Assembly (NCBI RefSeq): GCF_000208865.1
Contig: NC_018398.1
Span: 6,117,473-6,181,472 of the forward strand
Source: Neospora caninum Liverpool
Taxonomy: Eukaryota; Apicomplexa; Conoidasida; Eucoccidiorida; Sarcocystidae
Direction: 5' to 3'
DNA length: 64,000 nt
Positions 21,685 to 33,737 of this stretch are shown piece by piece. The stretch's first letter is position 1, and each line of letters opens with the position of its first letter. The notes under the pieces are model-generated. The model saw only the letters and a program-made list of their open reading frames with translations, was not told the DNA's origin and made no database searches. The position numbers were made by a program, and so were the translations under genes.

Positions 21685-24600
21685 ATGGCGGCGAAAATCT
21701 GGCAACTCGCCCAGCGAGCGGCGCCCCTGCAGCGCCGAGCAGCAGTGCGGACTCTCTCGGAAAGACTGGAAAATTACGGCTCGTGCGTGCCTCGAAGGCA
21801 TGCAGCTTCCTCAGTTCACCCGGGGAACACGAGCGTTTCGGCGACTCCACTCTCTCAGGCGACAAATCCCCTCGCCTTCCCGTCCCCTTCCCGCGGAAGA
21901 AGGCCGGGGAAGCGGCCTTCTTCCGCGGCTCCGACTTTCTCTCCTCTCCAGTCTCACTTCTCTTTTTCGCCCGCTGCGTCGCTCTCTCTCCCTCGACGTT
22001 CCTCGCCTCCTCTATCGGCTTTATCCCTGTCTCTGCCTCCCTCGTCTTCTCAAATGTTTGTCGTTTTGTGCAGAGACTCTCCGCTGTCTCCGCAGCTGGA
22101 TTCTCACCTCACTGGACACGGGGGAGAGCACAGCTTCTCTCGGTCTCAGTTGCCGTCGTTTCCTCTTTTGGCCTCGGGCGTCAACCCGTACTTGGAAACT
22201 GCCAAGACCACGCATCCACTTTCCTCTCTCTTCTCCGTCCGCCACAATCCTCCCACGCCTTCAACGCCTCGGGTTTCTCTTCGGCTTTTCGCCAACTCGT
22301 CCTCTTCCTCTTCTTCTCCCTCGTCTTCTTCTTCTCTCGGTTCTTCTCCCTCTTCTTCTCCATCGTCTTCTCCCGCTTCTTCTCCCTCGTCTTCTCCCGC
22401 ATCTTCCCCCTCTTCTTCCCCCTCTTCTTCTCCCTCTTCTTCTCCCTCTTCTGCGATGCGCAGTTTGCAGCGTTTGTCTGTCGACATGTTCGTTCGGTTT
22501 TCGCGGGACCACGCTGCGTTGTTCCGGCGCTGTCGCCTTCTGTATCCAGTCCCGCGGTCGTGGCGGGAAGGCCGAGGCCACGAGCTCGGAAACGCCGCTC
22601 TTCGCAAGAGCCTATCAGGCCAGTTGCACGGGAAGCGAACGAAGGATCCCGCACGCGGGGCCGCGTCCTTTCTGGACGTGGGAAAGAACCGGCTGAGAGC
22701 CGCGTGGGAATCGCGGAGCGCAGACCTGCGGGCGCAGTGGCAAGCAACGAAGGGAGAGGCCCGCGCCTTCGCGTACTTGGACAGAAAGGCGTTTCTCGAG
22801 AGACAAAAGTCCAAACTGCGGGCACAAAGACAACATCTCATGCGCCTCGTCCAGCGCCAGCAAAGAGCCGTGCAAGAGCGCGGCATCCTCTGGATCGACA
22901 TGCGCCGCCGGAAAGTCGAAGCCGCCCTCCTCCAACTGCGACACAGTGGCCAAATGCAACAACTCCGACAAGTCAAGTCCCAGATGATGCACCAAGGCAA
23001 AAAGGTACGAAACAGAAAGGACGTTCTGCCCACACGTTCGCCCCGCTGCCAACCCCGGAGTCCGCAACTCGGAGAACAACACGCCGCACAGCCCCCGCCG
23101 TGGCGTGGAATAACAAAACTCTCACTCACGGGGCTTCACACGCATCGTGTACATACATATGCATATGCCTGTGCATATACCTATGCATCAACCTATGCAT
23201 GTACCACCATGCATATATGTGTACCTCTATCTATATATTTACGGCTGCATGTGTGATATGCAATTTGCCGCTTTAGACAGAGAAGGAGGGGAGCGAGAGC
23301 GTGTGAAAGTAAGCAGATGGAACGTGGATCGCCAGGTACTGGCAAAACGAGCGGAGCGGGCACCGGCGCCACTGCGCTCTTTCTGGGTGACCCGCGCCTT
23401 GTGGCCATCCGTGGATCTCTCGCACGACGCGCCGTGATTACAATAACGCCGCCAGCGTTTGCAGCTTGTTCTGTGTGTGTTGTGAGGCCTTTCGGCGAGA
23501 CTCTCTCCCGCGCGCGGGCGGGCTCCTCTCTGCATCTGATGACGGCCCTTTTTCCTTTTGCTTCGTTGTTTCTGGCGACTCTTCTCTCCTGGTTGCAAAG
23601 GCCGTGTATATCTCCCGCCCTCGCTCGTTTCGCATGTTCCGGTTTCTGGTGTCTGTTGTGCGTGCGACTTCGCGGGTCTCTCCAGGCCACAGAACGTTTG
23701 AAGGGACTCTGGGAGAAGTACGGATGGGCCTCAGTCTTGGCCTACGCCGGGTGAGAATCTCGAAAAACCACTTCCGACATCAGACCGTCTCCGCTTTGAT
23801 CTGTCTTTCGGCCATAGACCTATATTTCTCTTTCTTGCTCTCGCCATTCGCCTTTTCTCATGGTGGAGCGTCACTTGTGCGAATGCCGTCGGACCGCATG
23901 CGTTTTCCCTCTTGGGCCGCCAAGGTCACGCTGCAAAAAGCCACTCTCTCTCCGCTCTCTGTCTTGCTCCTCGTTTCCGCCGTCATCCCCACGTCTTGAC
24001 ACGCGTCTCTCTCTTGCCGTTTTGTGGGGGGGAGTTTCTGGGGTTTCTCCGACGCGACTGTGGGAGACGACAGTTCCGAATCCCTCAGAGACCGCGTGCC
24101 TTTACACGTCAATCGACTGAGTTTCCGCTCGCCACAAGGCGCATGGCCTACCTTTGTTTGAGCGTCCCGGGTTTGTTCCATTCGTGGCTAGCATGATTTC
24201 CTTACCGACGCGTATTCGTGGATTCAGTGCTAAAAGCTAGGAAGGATCCCAGCTAGTTGGCGAAGTCCTCGTTTTACCAAGGCGACGATAGTGAGCTGCC
24301 TAGGTTTCGTTAGAACCGTACTCCGTTTGACTTCTGTTTGGTTTTAATGCCTCTTAAAATACTTTTTCTCCAGCTTCCCTTGGCTCTCTCGGCGCCCGAG
24401 ATGGCTGCATAAGGCCGCGGTAGAAAGACAAGGACCGCACATCGCGTTTTTCTCGACGCGCTGCGTGGACTGAGGAAAGCGGAAGGCTGCTGGCAGCACT
24501 GATCCGAGGTTTTTCAGTTTGTCCGTGTGCATGGAAAGGACTTGAGAGTCACTGGAGAGATCCCGCGTCGCATGTGCGTTTGTGTGCTACGCTCTCTTTT

Positions 24601-26006
24601 CGATTCCCCTCAGCGTCCACGTCGCGACTTTCCTCGCTCTCTTTGGACTCGCGCAGATGATCAGTGACGAGTCGGTCCAGCGGGTCGCCGACTGGCTTCA
24701 CCTCGACAAAATCGTCGACAAAGAATCCCTGCGTAGGTTTTTTTTCGCGGGGGCGGGGGTGGCGTGCGCATGCGCCGCGTCGCGCCGTCTCTACGCGTCT
24801 CGCGTTTTCCAGTGTGGGCTCTAGTGCACCGGGGGAGGCGGGGGGTGCGTCTCTTTAGGCGCGCCTTCCGGGGGACAATCGACGCGCTCCACGACAGAGT
24901 CGAGACGAAATCGCGAAATAACGAGAAGGCCGGCACGCACGTGAAAGCAACCGGAGGGACGCGCACATGCAGTTTCGGGTTTTTTCCAAGGGATCGTGTG
25001 TCTGGGCTCCTGTTCGGCTTCTCGCAGTCCACGCTATTCTTGGCGGGGAGTTCGTCTCGCCTCCGGCCTCTCGAGGCTTCGACTTGTGTCTCGTCGCGTC
25101 GCATGTCCCCCGTGTGTAGTTTTTGTCCGGCTCTGTGCGTCTCCAGTCAACGAGAACAGCGCCTTCTGGGGCCGCCTGCTCTTCGCCTACGCAGCATGCA
25201 AACCTCTGACGCCCGTCCAGGTACGGCTCACCGTGTGAACCTTTGTGTGTTGCGCAACCTGATCTCTCAGTGCATGCGTCTCTCACGACGTGGAAGTGTT
25301 GCTCCCACCCCCTCCCGCACACGCTGCCATCGGCCGCGAGAACGGCGACACATCCAGCGTGGGCTGTCGGAGTCGCGTGGAGACATGGATGTGTTGCGCG
25401 GAACGGCCTCGTTTTGTTTACCTGCGAGCAGGTGTCCCGGCTCTGGCACCCTTGGTGTCTTGCTAGGGCGCCGGGGGCTTTTCACGAGTTACGCCTTCCT
25501 GTGCTTGTCTGGTCCATGCTGCGTTCCGGTTTTCTGTGAAGCCTACGTACATGAGCTGGTCTCGGCCCGAACGTTTTAGGGGCTGCACGCTCCTCGCCGT
25601 GAGACAGCGGAAGCCGCCGCTTGGCGGCTTCCGCTGACTTGTGAGAACGATGTCGCGCGCCTGTGAGGACGGCCGTCCTTACTCCTGTGTCAGAGCTTCC
25701 GTGTGCGTTTGTAGGAAAGATCCAGTTCGATGGGAAGCACGGGGCGAAGACGTAGAGGGAAAACACAGTCGTGGCTCTAACAGCCAGTAGGCGCCCGCGG
25801 CCTCCTGCGTCAGCGGCTTGTTCCCGGTTTCTTGCGCGTTTTCTGCTAACTTTCAGGTCGCGCTTGCCTTTTGGTGCACACCGCACCTCGCGCGGTTTAT
25901 GGGTCAACGCGGCATTCCTGTGCACGTGAGCAAGGCCACGGTGACGCGGCTGCGTGGACAGCTTCGTTTCCGCCGGCGGAAGTCCTCGGAGAAAAACACA
26001 CTTTGA
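21685..26006 (+). CDS. FAM210/DUF1279 family mitochondrial membrane protein
   Basis: Five exons join in phase: 21685-23004, 23686-23750, 24614-24732, 25147-25220 and 25857-26006, giving 575 residues. The N terminus MAAKIWQLAQRAAPLQRRAA is Arg-rich, lacks acidic residues and looks like a mitochondrial presequence. Residues about 200-260 are a (Ser-Pro-Ser-Ser)n tract. A helical charged segment ends exon 1. The DUF1279 core spans exons 2-5: ATERLKGLWEKYGWASVLAY, then AG|VHVATFLALFGLAQM (a membrane helix), then SAFWGRLLFAYAACKPLTPV and VALAFWCTPHLARFM. FAM210 proteins are mitochondrial inner-membrane proteins linked to mitochondrial translation and metabolism; that role is taken from the family and not seen here. 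The length is well above the 190-270 residues of animal FAM210A/B because of the low-complexity insert. The reading frame alone would not reveal this gene, as the core is split into exons of 65, 119 and 74 nt. Confidence 0.85.
22286..22455. repeat. TCTTCTCCC tandem repeat encoding Ser-Pro-Ser-Ser
   Basis: Nine- and twelve-base steps of TCTTCTCCC / TCGTCTTCT encode a serine-proline tract inside exon 1 of the FAM210-like gene. It is probably length-variable between strains. Confidence 0.8.
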
Positions 26007-27169
26007 CAACAGAAAACGCGTGGAGTCGATCGCGTTTCCGCGTCTTGTCACGCGAGGTGGAACGCCACCCGAACACGTAGGACCGTGCTCGGTTTTTTTC
26101 CCGCGGGTCTGTGCGGCTGTAGCTGGAGCCTGTGCTTGCGTTTCTTAACTTTTTTCGGGGGGGTTCACAGCGCGGGAACGCAACTGCTGTAGCTCAGCGA
26201 CGTCTGTCGCGCAAGGTCCGGGATGCGTCGTCTCCACAGACGGTTTCTATCCCGTCGCAAACACCGGTAAAAATCTCGGCAGCCTGTGGCTGCGCTGTCT
26301 TCGCGGTTTTCTGGTAGTCGCCGTTCAAAGGCCTTGTCAGCGCAGAAAGCGCTCTTCGCTCACGCGGGACCAGCGCCGCGGGAAGTTGCGCGAGAATTCC
26401 CTATAAAGCATGCGTGTTGTGGAAAAGTGCGAGACCTCACTCTCCGGGATGCGGATTTTGACGCTGGGATAGCGCAGTCATTACGTGGAGGCGTTTATGC
26501 GTCAACATGACTGGAAACACGTGCAGGCAAAGAAGAGAATCAGAGGAGACGCAAGCGTGAGACCGAATCCCTTCGTGTTTGGGGGGCGAGTGAGACAAAT
26601 GCTGCGAAAAGATTGTAAGCGGCGGAAGGCGGAGGTGTTGAAGATTTATAGCGAACTGAAGGCATTTTGGGAGGGCACCACGAGGCTCTTGAAGCCGCGA
26701 CCCCAAAACTTGGAACCGCTTTCTGCTCCCTGTCTTTCTATCCACAAGGCCCCGTCTTCTCTTCAGGACCATTGCGGCTTACGAACATGGGGAAGCGATG
26801 AGCAAAGAAATGAGAAGCTTGTAACGGAATCAGTGACATCCGTGACAGGAGAGCAGCCTCGCGCGGAGACGGAGAGCTCAGCTGCCACATCACGCTGAAG
26901 AGGACAGTGTTAGGCGGAGTCAGCAAAAAGCCGTGACGATTCTTTCAAGGTCCCAAATCGCCTATGACAGATATTTGCTGACGGGAGAGTGGCGTTCGGG
27001 CTCTCCAGCACGAATTAGGCAGTCTGCTTGCAAGAAGTGTGTTGCGACGGCGTGCGTCAAAAATCAGTCAGCATCAGATGCAGGCGCGAAGGATAGAGAC
27101 ATCCAAGAGTGGCGGGCGACACGAATTAATGAACTTCAACGCATGAAGTAGGTAACATTCGTCATTATC

Positions 27170-27960
27170 GTATGAGGATAGAAGGCAACTTTAAGTGCGG
27201 AGAACATATACTTCAGGATGTCCGAAAAACTAGAAGAGATGTCGATATGATACACTATATCGCGAGTACGTAGAATCATAGAATTCTGTATGTACCTGTA
27301 CATATAGTAGAATTCTAACTAATCCACCGGTACGAATAGGTAAATGCTACCACAAGAGCAGTAAAGATGATCGACCAAATGTGTAAGATCTAGTTTTTTG
27401 ACCTCCTGCACAAGATCCCGACAGGAAGACCTCCAAGTAACCAGGATTTAACACCAACAAATTAATACTTAATGGAGGGTACATTGTCCAACCTAGACCA
27501 CTACCGAATTTCAAACAGATATTCTTTGAGTAACTAAAACGGACCCCACCAATCAGGACCTTACCGTTATTTTGGATGCTCTTACATGTGTTCACACTGG
27601 TATAACTCAAACCGACTAAACCGAGACCTTCCAGTACCCCTAGGATACTGAATATGACTCCATTTCTGAGATACAGATACACCTCCGTTTTCTTCATGAT
27701 TGCTGTGCGCCAGCGCAAGGAACTTCCACCTTATTGAATTCAATATCATTTTCGTTATAATATAAAAAAGAACTCATAAATATTCATATGGAGGGAACTA
27801 AATAACTGTTGACATAAAACTCTTACTAACAGTTACATCTTCCAAATCATATCCACCAAAAATTTCCACTTCACGTGGTGGTCTTGCAAAGCACAATAGA
27901 AATTGGATCCGCTAAAACAAGACATTCAAGATCTAAACCAGTTGTCCAACTCGTAGTATA
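27170..27960. pseudogene. Nuclear mitochondrial DNA (NUMT) with scrambled cox1 pieces
   Basis: This is a markedly AT-rich block in GC-rich surroundings. On the minus strand, near 27630-27690, a frame reads YLYLRNGVIFSILGV. Near 27475-27520 it reads FGSGLGWTMYPPLSINL. Both are recognisable cytochrome c oxidase subunit 1 segments. They are in the right order, but the DNA between them is shorter than and unlike cox1, and the frame degenerates afterwards. This fits a decayed insertion built from rearranged mitochondrial blocks, as is common in coccidian nuclear genomes. The exact ends are uncertain. Confidence 0.75.
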
Positions 27961-27976
27961 TATACCCCCCGAACCC

Positions 27977-27993
27977 CCCCCCCCCCCCCCCCA
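27977..27993. repeat. Poly-C tract at the right border of the NUMT
   Basis: A run of about 17 C residues just after ACCCCCCGAA, at the change from AT-rich mitochondrial-like DNA back to GC-rich DNA. Confidence 0.75.
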
Positions 27994-28701
27994 CCTAGAG
28001 TAAATAGAAGAACGAAAGCAACGCGTGCGGGGAGAGAAGAACGAGAACCACCGAGGTGAGGAGTCGATTGTTGTGCTCTTTATGTCCACAGTTCTGACAC
28101 AGCCAGTCAATTCGCAGACTCGAGCAGGCCGTGGTGTGTAAGAAACACCTTACCCTGCGATTTTGCCTCATGGAAAACTCTTCTTTTTAACGTGACACGC
28201 AACAGACAGGGAACGGACTCAGCCGTCAGGCTCGGGCTTGTGTCTCGCGGGCAGACCGGTCTCCCGTTCGTGGCCGAACAGACGAATCCGCGTCAACTGT
28301 AAAAGAGTGCGTCCGCTAAAATGGATCCATTTCTGACTCACGCTGTGGAGCGTCAGGTCACTCTGAATCTCTCCGACATCCCAACAAAACGCCCGACCTA
28401 GTAAATACCCGCGTGTGCCGACCAAATGTTGCGCTGACGGCAAGGCCTGCTACTGTCTAGGTTACCGCGACACACAACAACTGCCGCAGGCAGCCAATCG
28501 TGGAGGTACAGCCGAACAGGGATATATGTATACTCAAGGACAGACGCCTCTGTTCTGAACGATGTTCACATGAGAGTGTCCAAATCCTAAAACCAGAGAG
28601 GAAATACACCTTAGGTACCTAGCCCGGGTGCGTTGGGGCGCGGGCTCGGCCTTCTTGGCAGCACGCATGTTACGCTTAACATGGGCATCACCGGCGAGGA
28701 G

Positions 28702-28717
28702 TGAGTGAGTGAGTGAG
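28702..28717. repeat. (GTGA)4 tetranucleotide repeat
   Basis: Four GTGA units in intergenic DNA; no coding role seen. Confidence 0.6.
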
Positions 28718-29461
28718 AAGAGGGCTACGCCCCGTCGAATAACATGTCGTGCAAACGCGTGAGTGGGGTTCGTCCCACCAGAGGCATTTGCAGCTTTTTT
28801 TTTCTCTGGGGAGGAGTCAAAACAGTGCTTGAGGGGGTGTTGCGTTTGTTGGAAACCGCGAACGCTTCCCACGCAGCTGTCTGGAAGCCGATTCTCCCAG
28901 CAAACTCCAGCTGCGGCGCGGGCGCACACATCCGTGGAAGGCGAGTTCGGCAGGTCACAGTTCAATAGAACGCGTGTTTTTCTTCACCCGATTTTCTGAG
29001 TGACAAAATAAAACAGGTTTTTCCGGGACTCCCCGATGGCCCAGCACGAGAAGGGAACCTTCTCTTCCCTCCGGGAGTCGCGCTGCTGCCTACAGCGCTC
29101 GAGACAATGTCATACTCCAGCGGAATTGAGACACCGAACAAAAACCCCCGCGACGACCTCACGCACAGATCCAGCAAAGCACGTGCGGACGTCTCAACCT
29201 CTCTCGAGACTTCCTTTCTGCCGCACGTCGACAGACGCGCGTCGCCACGCTCCGGTGCTTTGTCAGCAGCTCCCTTTCCGCAAGCACGCAGATCCACCGC
29301 GCCTGGTCAACGGCCTCTATCGCTGACTGACCGTCTCAGGGCTGAACGGAGCTTTCTCCAGAGCGTCCACTCCACGCGCGAGGATACATACCTTCGCTGC
29401 GCAGCATCGCACTGGCGAGGACGCTGAGGGGGGGGGACAGGCCGGCCAGAGAGCGGACGAA

Positions 29462-30419
29462 TCACATCCAGTGGAGAAGATGCTTCGGTGCACAGTCGTG
29501 CGCCTGGTGGACATCAAGACAGCGCGCGGAGCAAACGTAGCGGGCCTGGAGTTGGTAGCGAGACATCCCAGACTGGCCAGTTCGCGCGGCGTCCTGCGCT
29601 GTCGACGCGAAAGCCCCCACGCGTCGCCCGTTCACGCAGAGCGAGCAGCGATACTTTGCTGCGAAGCCGCAGCAGCAGCAGAGACGCCGGGGCAGAAGAG
29701 CAGACGGCCCCGCATGCAGCGTCGCCCAGCAAGGAGCGTCCGGCCTGGAAGCACGCATGAGGGAGTTCCGCACACACACACACACACACACACACAACGC
29801 GAAAAGGTGGGACGAATGGGGAGTTTCAGCCAGGGAACGGCGAAGACAGGCGGAGGCACGACGGGTGAAGTCCAGAGGCAAAAAGAAGCCGCACAGAGCG
29901 AGAGCGTCCGCGCAGCCAGGCGAGGCACAGAAAAAGGAGGCGACAGAGAGGAGACAGGCTGAAACACCTAGAAAGACCAGGGTACCCTAGCATGCAACTC
30001 AAAAATGGTGTAGTGCACTGGAGCGCATCGACACCAGAGCGAACGGCGTTACCTGGTAGCATCTCCACTTGCACTCTGGCAGCGAAAAGCAGCAGAGGCA
30101 GCCGACCCACAAAAGCGGAAGAGCCGGCGATGGCAACTCGCGGAAAGCCGACGCCGAACACGCCTTACTTGTCAATTTCTTCTTGGGCAACGATGAGGTT
30201 GACATCTAGGGGCTCTCGTCGTTTCCTCCACTTCTTCTTCTCTCCCGCGTGCAGGGAACTCCGAAGGCCTTTCTTTTCCTTCTCCTTCTTGTCTGTCTTC
30301 GTAGTCTTGGACGGTTTGTCGGACTCCTCCTCACCGTCCCTCTCGTCGTCTGTCTCGTCCCGGTGCTGGCGCTTGCGAGAAGAGCCCGCAGGGGGGGACT
30401 GTCGGCTGCGCTGGGCCAT
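29462..30419 (-). CDS. ZNHIT1: ZNHIT1-like HIT zinc-finger protein (SWR1/SRCAP subunit)
   Basis: Three minus-strand exons: 30419-30169 (ends ATTGACAA|GTAAGG), 29744-29636 and 29545-29462, giving 147 residues (human ZNHIT1 has 154). The N terminus is Lys/Asp/Glu-rich. It leads through KKWRKRREPLDVNLIVAQEE and PCWATLHAGPSALLPRR into the finger. The ligands are C-x2-C in LCCCCGFAAKYRC, C-x2-C in RCSLC, C-x3-C in YVCSARC and the final VHQAHDC, matching the spacing at the ZNHIT1 C terminus. The frame is also open through the 90-nt stretch 29635-29546. That stretch begins GTGAAC, ends CTCCAG, is phase 0, and its removal restores CSLC-ARYVCSARC, the family spacing, so I treat it as an intron. The family works in the nucleus in the complex that exchanges H2A.Z into nucleosomes. 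A (CA)n run (29768-29796) lies in intron 1. Confidence 0.87.
29768..29796. repeat. (CA)n microsatellite in ZNHIT1 intron 1
   Basis: About 13 CA units (TG on the transcribed strand) 24 nt upstream of the exon-2 acceptor; the TG run is part of the acceptor tract. Confidence 0.85.
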
Positions 30420-33400
30420 CGAGCCGCTCGCCTCCAGGACACGCCGCCCGACAGCGGGTCGAGAGGCCTTCGCCCCAGATTCACGCGATCTTCCTCAGGC
30501 GGCGCTCAGAGCTCGAGTACTCGTGAGACGGATGAAGGGCGGCACACAGACAACGCCAGCCTTCCCGGCGGGGGGGGTGGGGGGGGGGGGGACAGCGACT
30601 GGCTTGGAAGTCCGAGAAAGGGAAGGAGCGGCTTCCACACGGCTGCAGAACGGCGGCGAGGTCGAGACAGGGTTTTGCCGGGCTACACGCCGGCGTCAAA
30701 AAGCTAGCTGATAAAGAGACTCTGGACGCGCTCCAGCTGCGGAGGAACGGGTTCGCAGAGAAAATCCGGAGAAAGCCACAGCGGCGGACTCCCGCGCAAG
30801 CGCAAAGAAAAGAGCGAGAGGAATGACGGCAACAGGAAACCCAGCGCGGCCGTTCTCGTCGAGCACCCGTCGAGCCAAGAGACTGAGCTGTTTACGTGAG
30901 ACGCACAGTGTTTCGAGAGGAGCAGAAAAAAACGTTGAAAGACTGCGAGTGTGGTCGTTCAGGGCCTTTCAGATCCTTTATCCGAGAGCCCAGTCAGGTC
31001 GTGTTCAGTTTTCCAGTCCCGGTATCCGCCGGAGCCCGGTGGACGGGTGAGCTCGTCTAACTGGACGAGAATAGAAAGAAACTCGAGCAGGGGTAAAGGG
31101 GATTTGCTTCGTTTGCGGGAATCGGTTCGAGGTGCGAGGTTTCGATTATGCAAACAGAAATGCAGCTGCGTCAAACAGAGCATGCGAAACGCCAAGACAC
31201 AGCCGCGCATGCAATGGCTGTAGAACCGTTACACATGCATCGTTCACCCCGGCCAAAAGGTGTGCAAATTATATCGAGTAGACTGCCGTCACCTCTTGCC
31301 TATTCTGGTTTGTTCTACGGTCCTGGAGTAGTGTCTAAGGCATTTCCCTTCCATCAATTCCAGTAAAGTGTTCAAGAATCTGAGTAGAGAGTCCTCGACC
31401 GATGACGAAGCTGGGTAGTAGAGGGAGTCCGTTGCCGGGACGCCCTCCGCGTTGTATCTTCTGTCCGGTGTTTTGTTGGAATTTCGATTAACGCTGCCTG
31501 TGGCAGTCAGAATTTATGGAAGAGCGGCTTTTTTGTTCAAGAGTCGAGGGCCCTTGGAGGATGAAAGTTCGCTTGTTACAGCACGAGAACCTTCCATTCT
31601 AGGTGGAGCGGTTTGCTGGCCGTTGATTGACGGGCGTGCCGGTGCGTGACTCGACACGAGGGAGGGTGACTTCGTATGCAGCTTTCTGCGGTTTCAAGGA
31701 AACAAATGTTTGATTCCGAAGGCACACTTGCCATGTTGAAAAGCGTAGAAGAACAGTCCACTCGCGGTGCACAGCAATGCATGTGCAGAGAAAAACCGGC
31801 GCCTCAGTCACGTGGCTCTCAAAAAAGACTTGTCACTCTCTCCACAGTTGTCTATTGCCCAACAACCTGTTGCGGGAGTGCGAGGGGAGATGGGCTTAAC
31901 CAGCACGAAGGCATGCAGCTGTGCCGTGTTTTGGTTACAGCGGAAAGGCGCGTCGCCGAACTGCGAATGTGTCGGCGGAAAACGGCGACTGGTCGCTGCT
32001 CTGGACGAAGTCCAAAACGCTTCCTGACCGCCACTAGCAAAGAAACAACCTCGAGCAGCACACAATCATAGGCTGAGTTTGACTGTGTCACTTTGAGTTC
32101 TGTTCTAAATTACAAAGGCCACACAGGGTAGAGAGGAAACACCAACACATGCGTGCCCGACAGGGCGAGCAATGTAAAGGCAGGCGTTCGCAACTAGACA
32201 ACAGGTAAAATTATATCAATCGGGAACCAGTAATTACACTGATTGGGCTTTCCTGCGACGCTGGCACACGGCGGACCAAGACCATTCTATTCATCGTATA
32301 CGGGGTCATTCGATTTGAGTTACACAGTTCTGGATCGCATCGAATAAACAGAGACATTATAGTACCTAGGATACTGAATGTGACTCCAGTTATGATATAC
32401 AGACAACCAAGTGGAAGGTGGCGATGGTTTCCGCTGACCGCCGCTTTTTGAGAACTGAGGCACGCCAGTCTCGAGTTCTGTTGACAGGGTAGCGAGTCTT
32501 TCTCTGAGACCTCAGCTGTTCGAGAAGATGTGAAGGTGAGTCTGGCCTTCAGCGTTCGCTGTGCCACTGAGACGCTTTCAAGGTCAACGACAACGCCGTG
32601 TCTCACGGCGCCTTCCGGCCTTAATCGCTCCACGGTTCAGCCCCGCCGAGTTTCCAGTTCTTTCCAGCGTCTCTTCAGATGGCAGAAGTATAGCAAATAT
32701 AACTGAGGAGACCCGCGTTGAAGCGAAACGGTTGGATCCACGGCCGCTTCGTGGCAACTTCGTAGCCAGCATCATCTCAGGCAAGCCTGCTACCACACAA
32801 ATCGCTGCGGTAATCCTGTCTAGTGGAGTGTGAAGAAGCAGTACGAAAACTGGTGCATTCCCTGTGGTCAGTTCTTTCCCATTGTTCCCCTGCCGAAAAA
32901 CAGAGACCTTTTACTCGCGCCACAGCGTAGGCTGTCGGGCGACAAACGCGCGCATTCCCAAGCCGACAGACAGTTTTTGTCTCCTTTCCGCGCTCCACTG
33001 CTCGATACATCGAACGCGCGACCTTCCAAAAAGAAGCGGTCACTTCCTCACAAGAAAGTACGTACAGAAAAAACGTGTGGTATGGCAGGCCGTGCGGACA
33101 CAGCCTCTCTGAACATGTGTCCCACGATTCAGACTACGGCGTCAGCCGTCAAAGTCGAAAGACGCAGCTGCGTGTTTTGTTTGCCGTTGTTTGTTCCGAT
33201 GTAACTCCCGAGCTTTCGAGGACTTGACCCGGTCCCGGCCACCTTTCGAGACCTGAGGAGTGCAAAGACACCACAGAAATAGCGAAGCGTGAAACACACT
33301 CGCAAGCTGCCGGCAGACTCTTTGCCGCTATCTACCTTTCGAAGCCATCTGAAAACTCGGAGGCCGTCACTGGCCCATCCAGAAATGGAAACACACGCCC

Positions 33401-33737
33401 ATGGCACAACACTATATACGCCGAGCAAGCGGGATGATTTGTGCAATGCAAGCACATCGAGAGAACCCTTTTCTATCAAACGTTGCCGTCCGGAGACCCG
33501 AGGTCAACGGAAAAACGCGACTCTGGACCACGGGTGGCCTGCAGTCCTTGCAAGCTCGTGTGCGCCTGTGAAGACTGGTGGAAGTCATGGTTTGGACTCC
33601 TGACATGACATCCAAAAAGATGCAAAGCCTGACGGATGTGCAGCGAAACACATAGAGCTCCGGACGCTTCGATGAGAAGACGAAGGGGTTGTCTGCGCGG
33701 ACGATCGGCCTCGCGCATCCCACCATATAGCGTTGCT
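30420..33737. other. Intergenic, between two minus-strand genes
   Basis: The left part is the likely promoter and leader of the ZNHIT1-like gene; the right part is the 3' flank of the IFRD-family gene. A poly-G run lies near 30571-30592. A second mitochondrial insertion lies at 32325-32405. I checked the remaining sequence on both strands and see no domain or convincing exon. Confidence 0.4.
32325..32405. pseudogene. Short NUMT, cox1 N-terminal fragment
   Basis: The minus-strand frame reads LYIITGVTFSILGTIMSLFI, the N-terminal part of apicomplexan cox1, then loses similarity after Ile-Arg. The flanks are ordinary nuclear DNA. This copy is better preserved than the one near 27650. Confidence 0.8.

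Larger units (their letters stand above)
26007..29461. other. Convergent intergenic region with a mitochondrial-DNA insertion
   Basis: This holds the 3' flanks of the FAM210-like and ZNHIT1 genes. Around 26497-26898 there is an open plus-strand frame with a charged segment (VRQMLRKDCKRRKAEVLK) and, in another frame after a good acceptor at about 26765, a short stretch TIAAYEHGEAMSKEMRSL-stop. I could not join them in phase, so I do not call a gene. AT-rich mitochondrial-derived sequence occupies about 27170-27960. A poly-C run lies near 27977. The rest shows nothing I can support. Confidence 0.35.
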
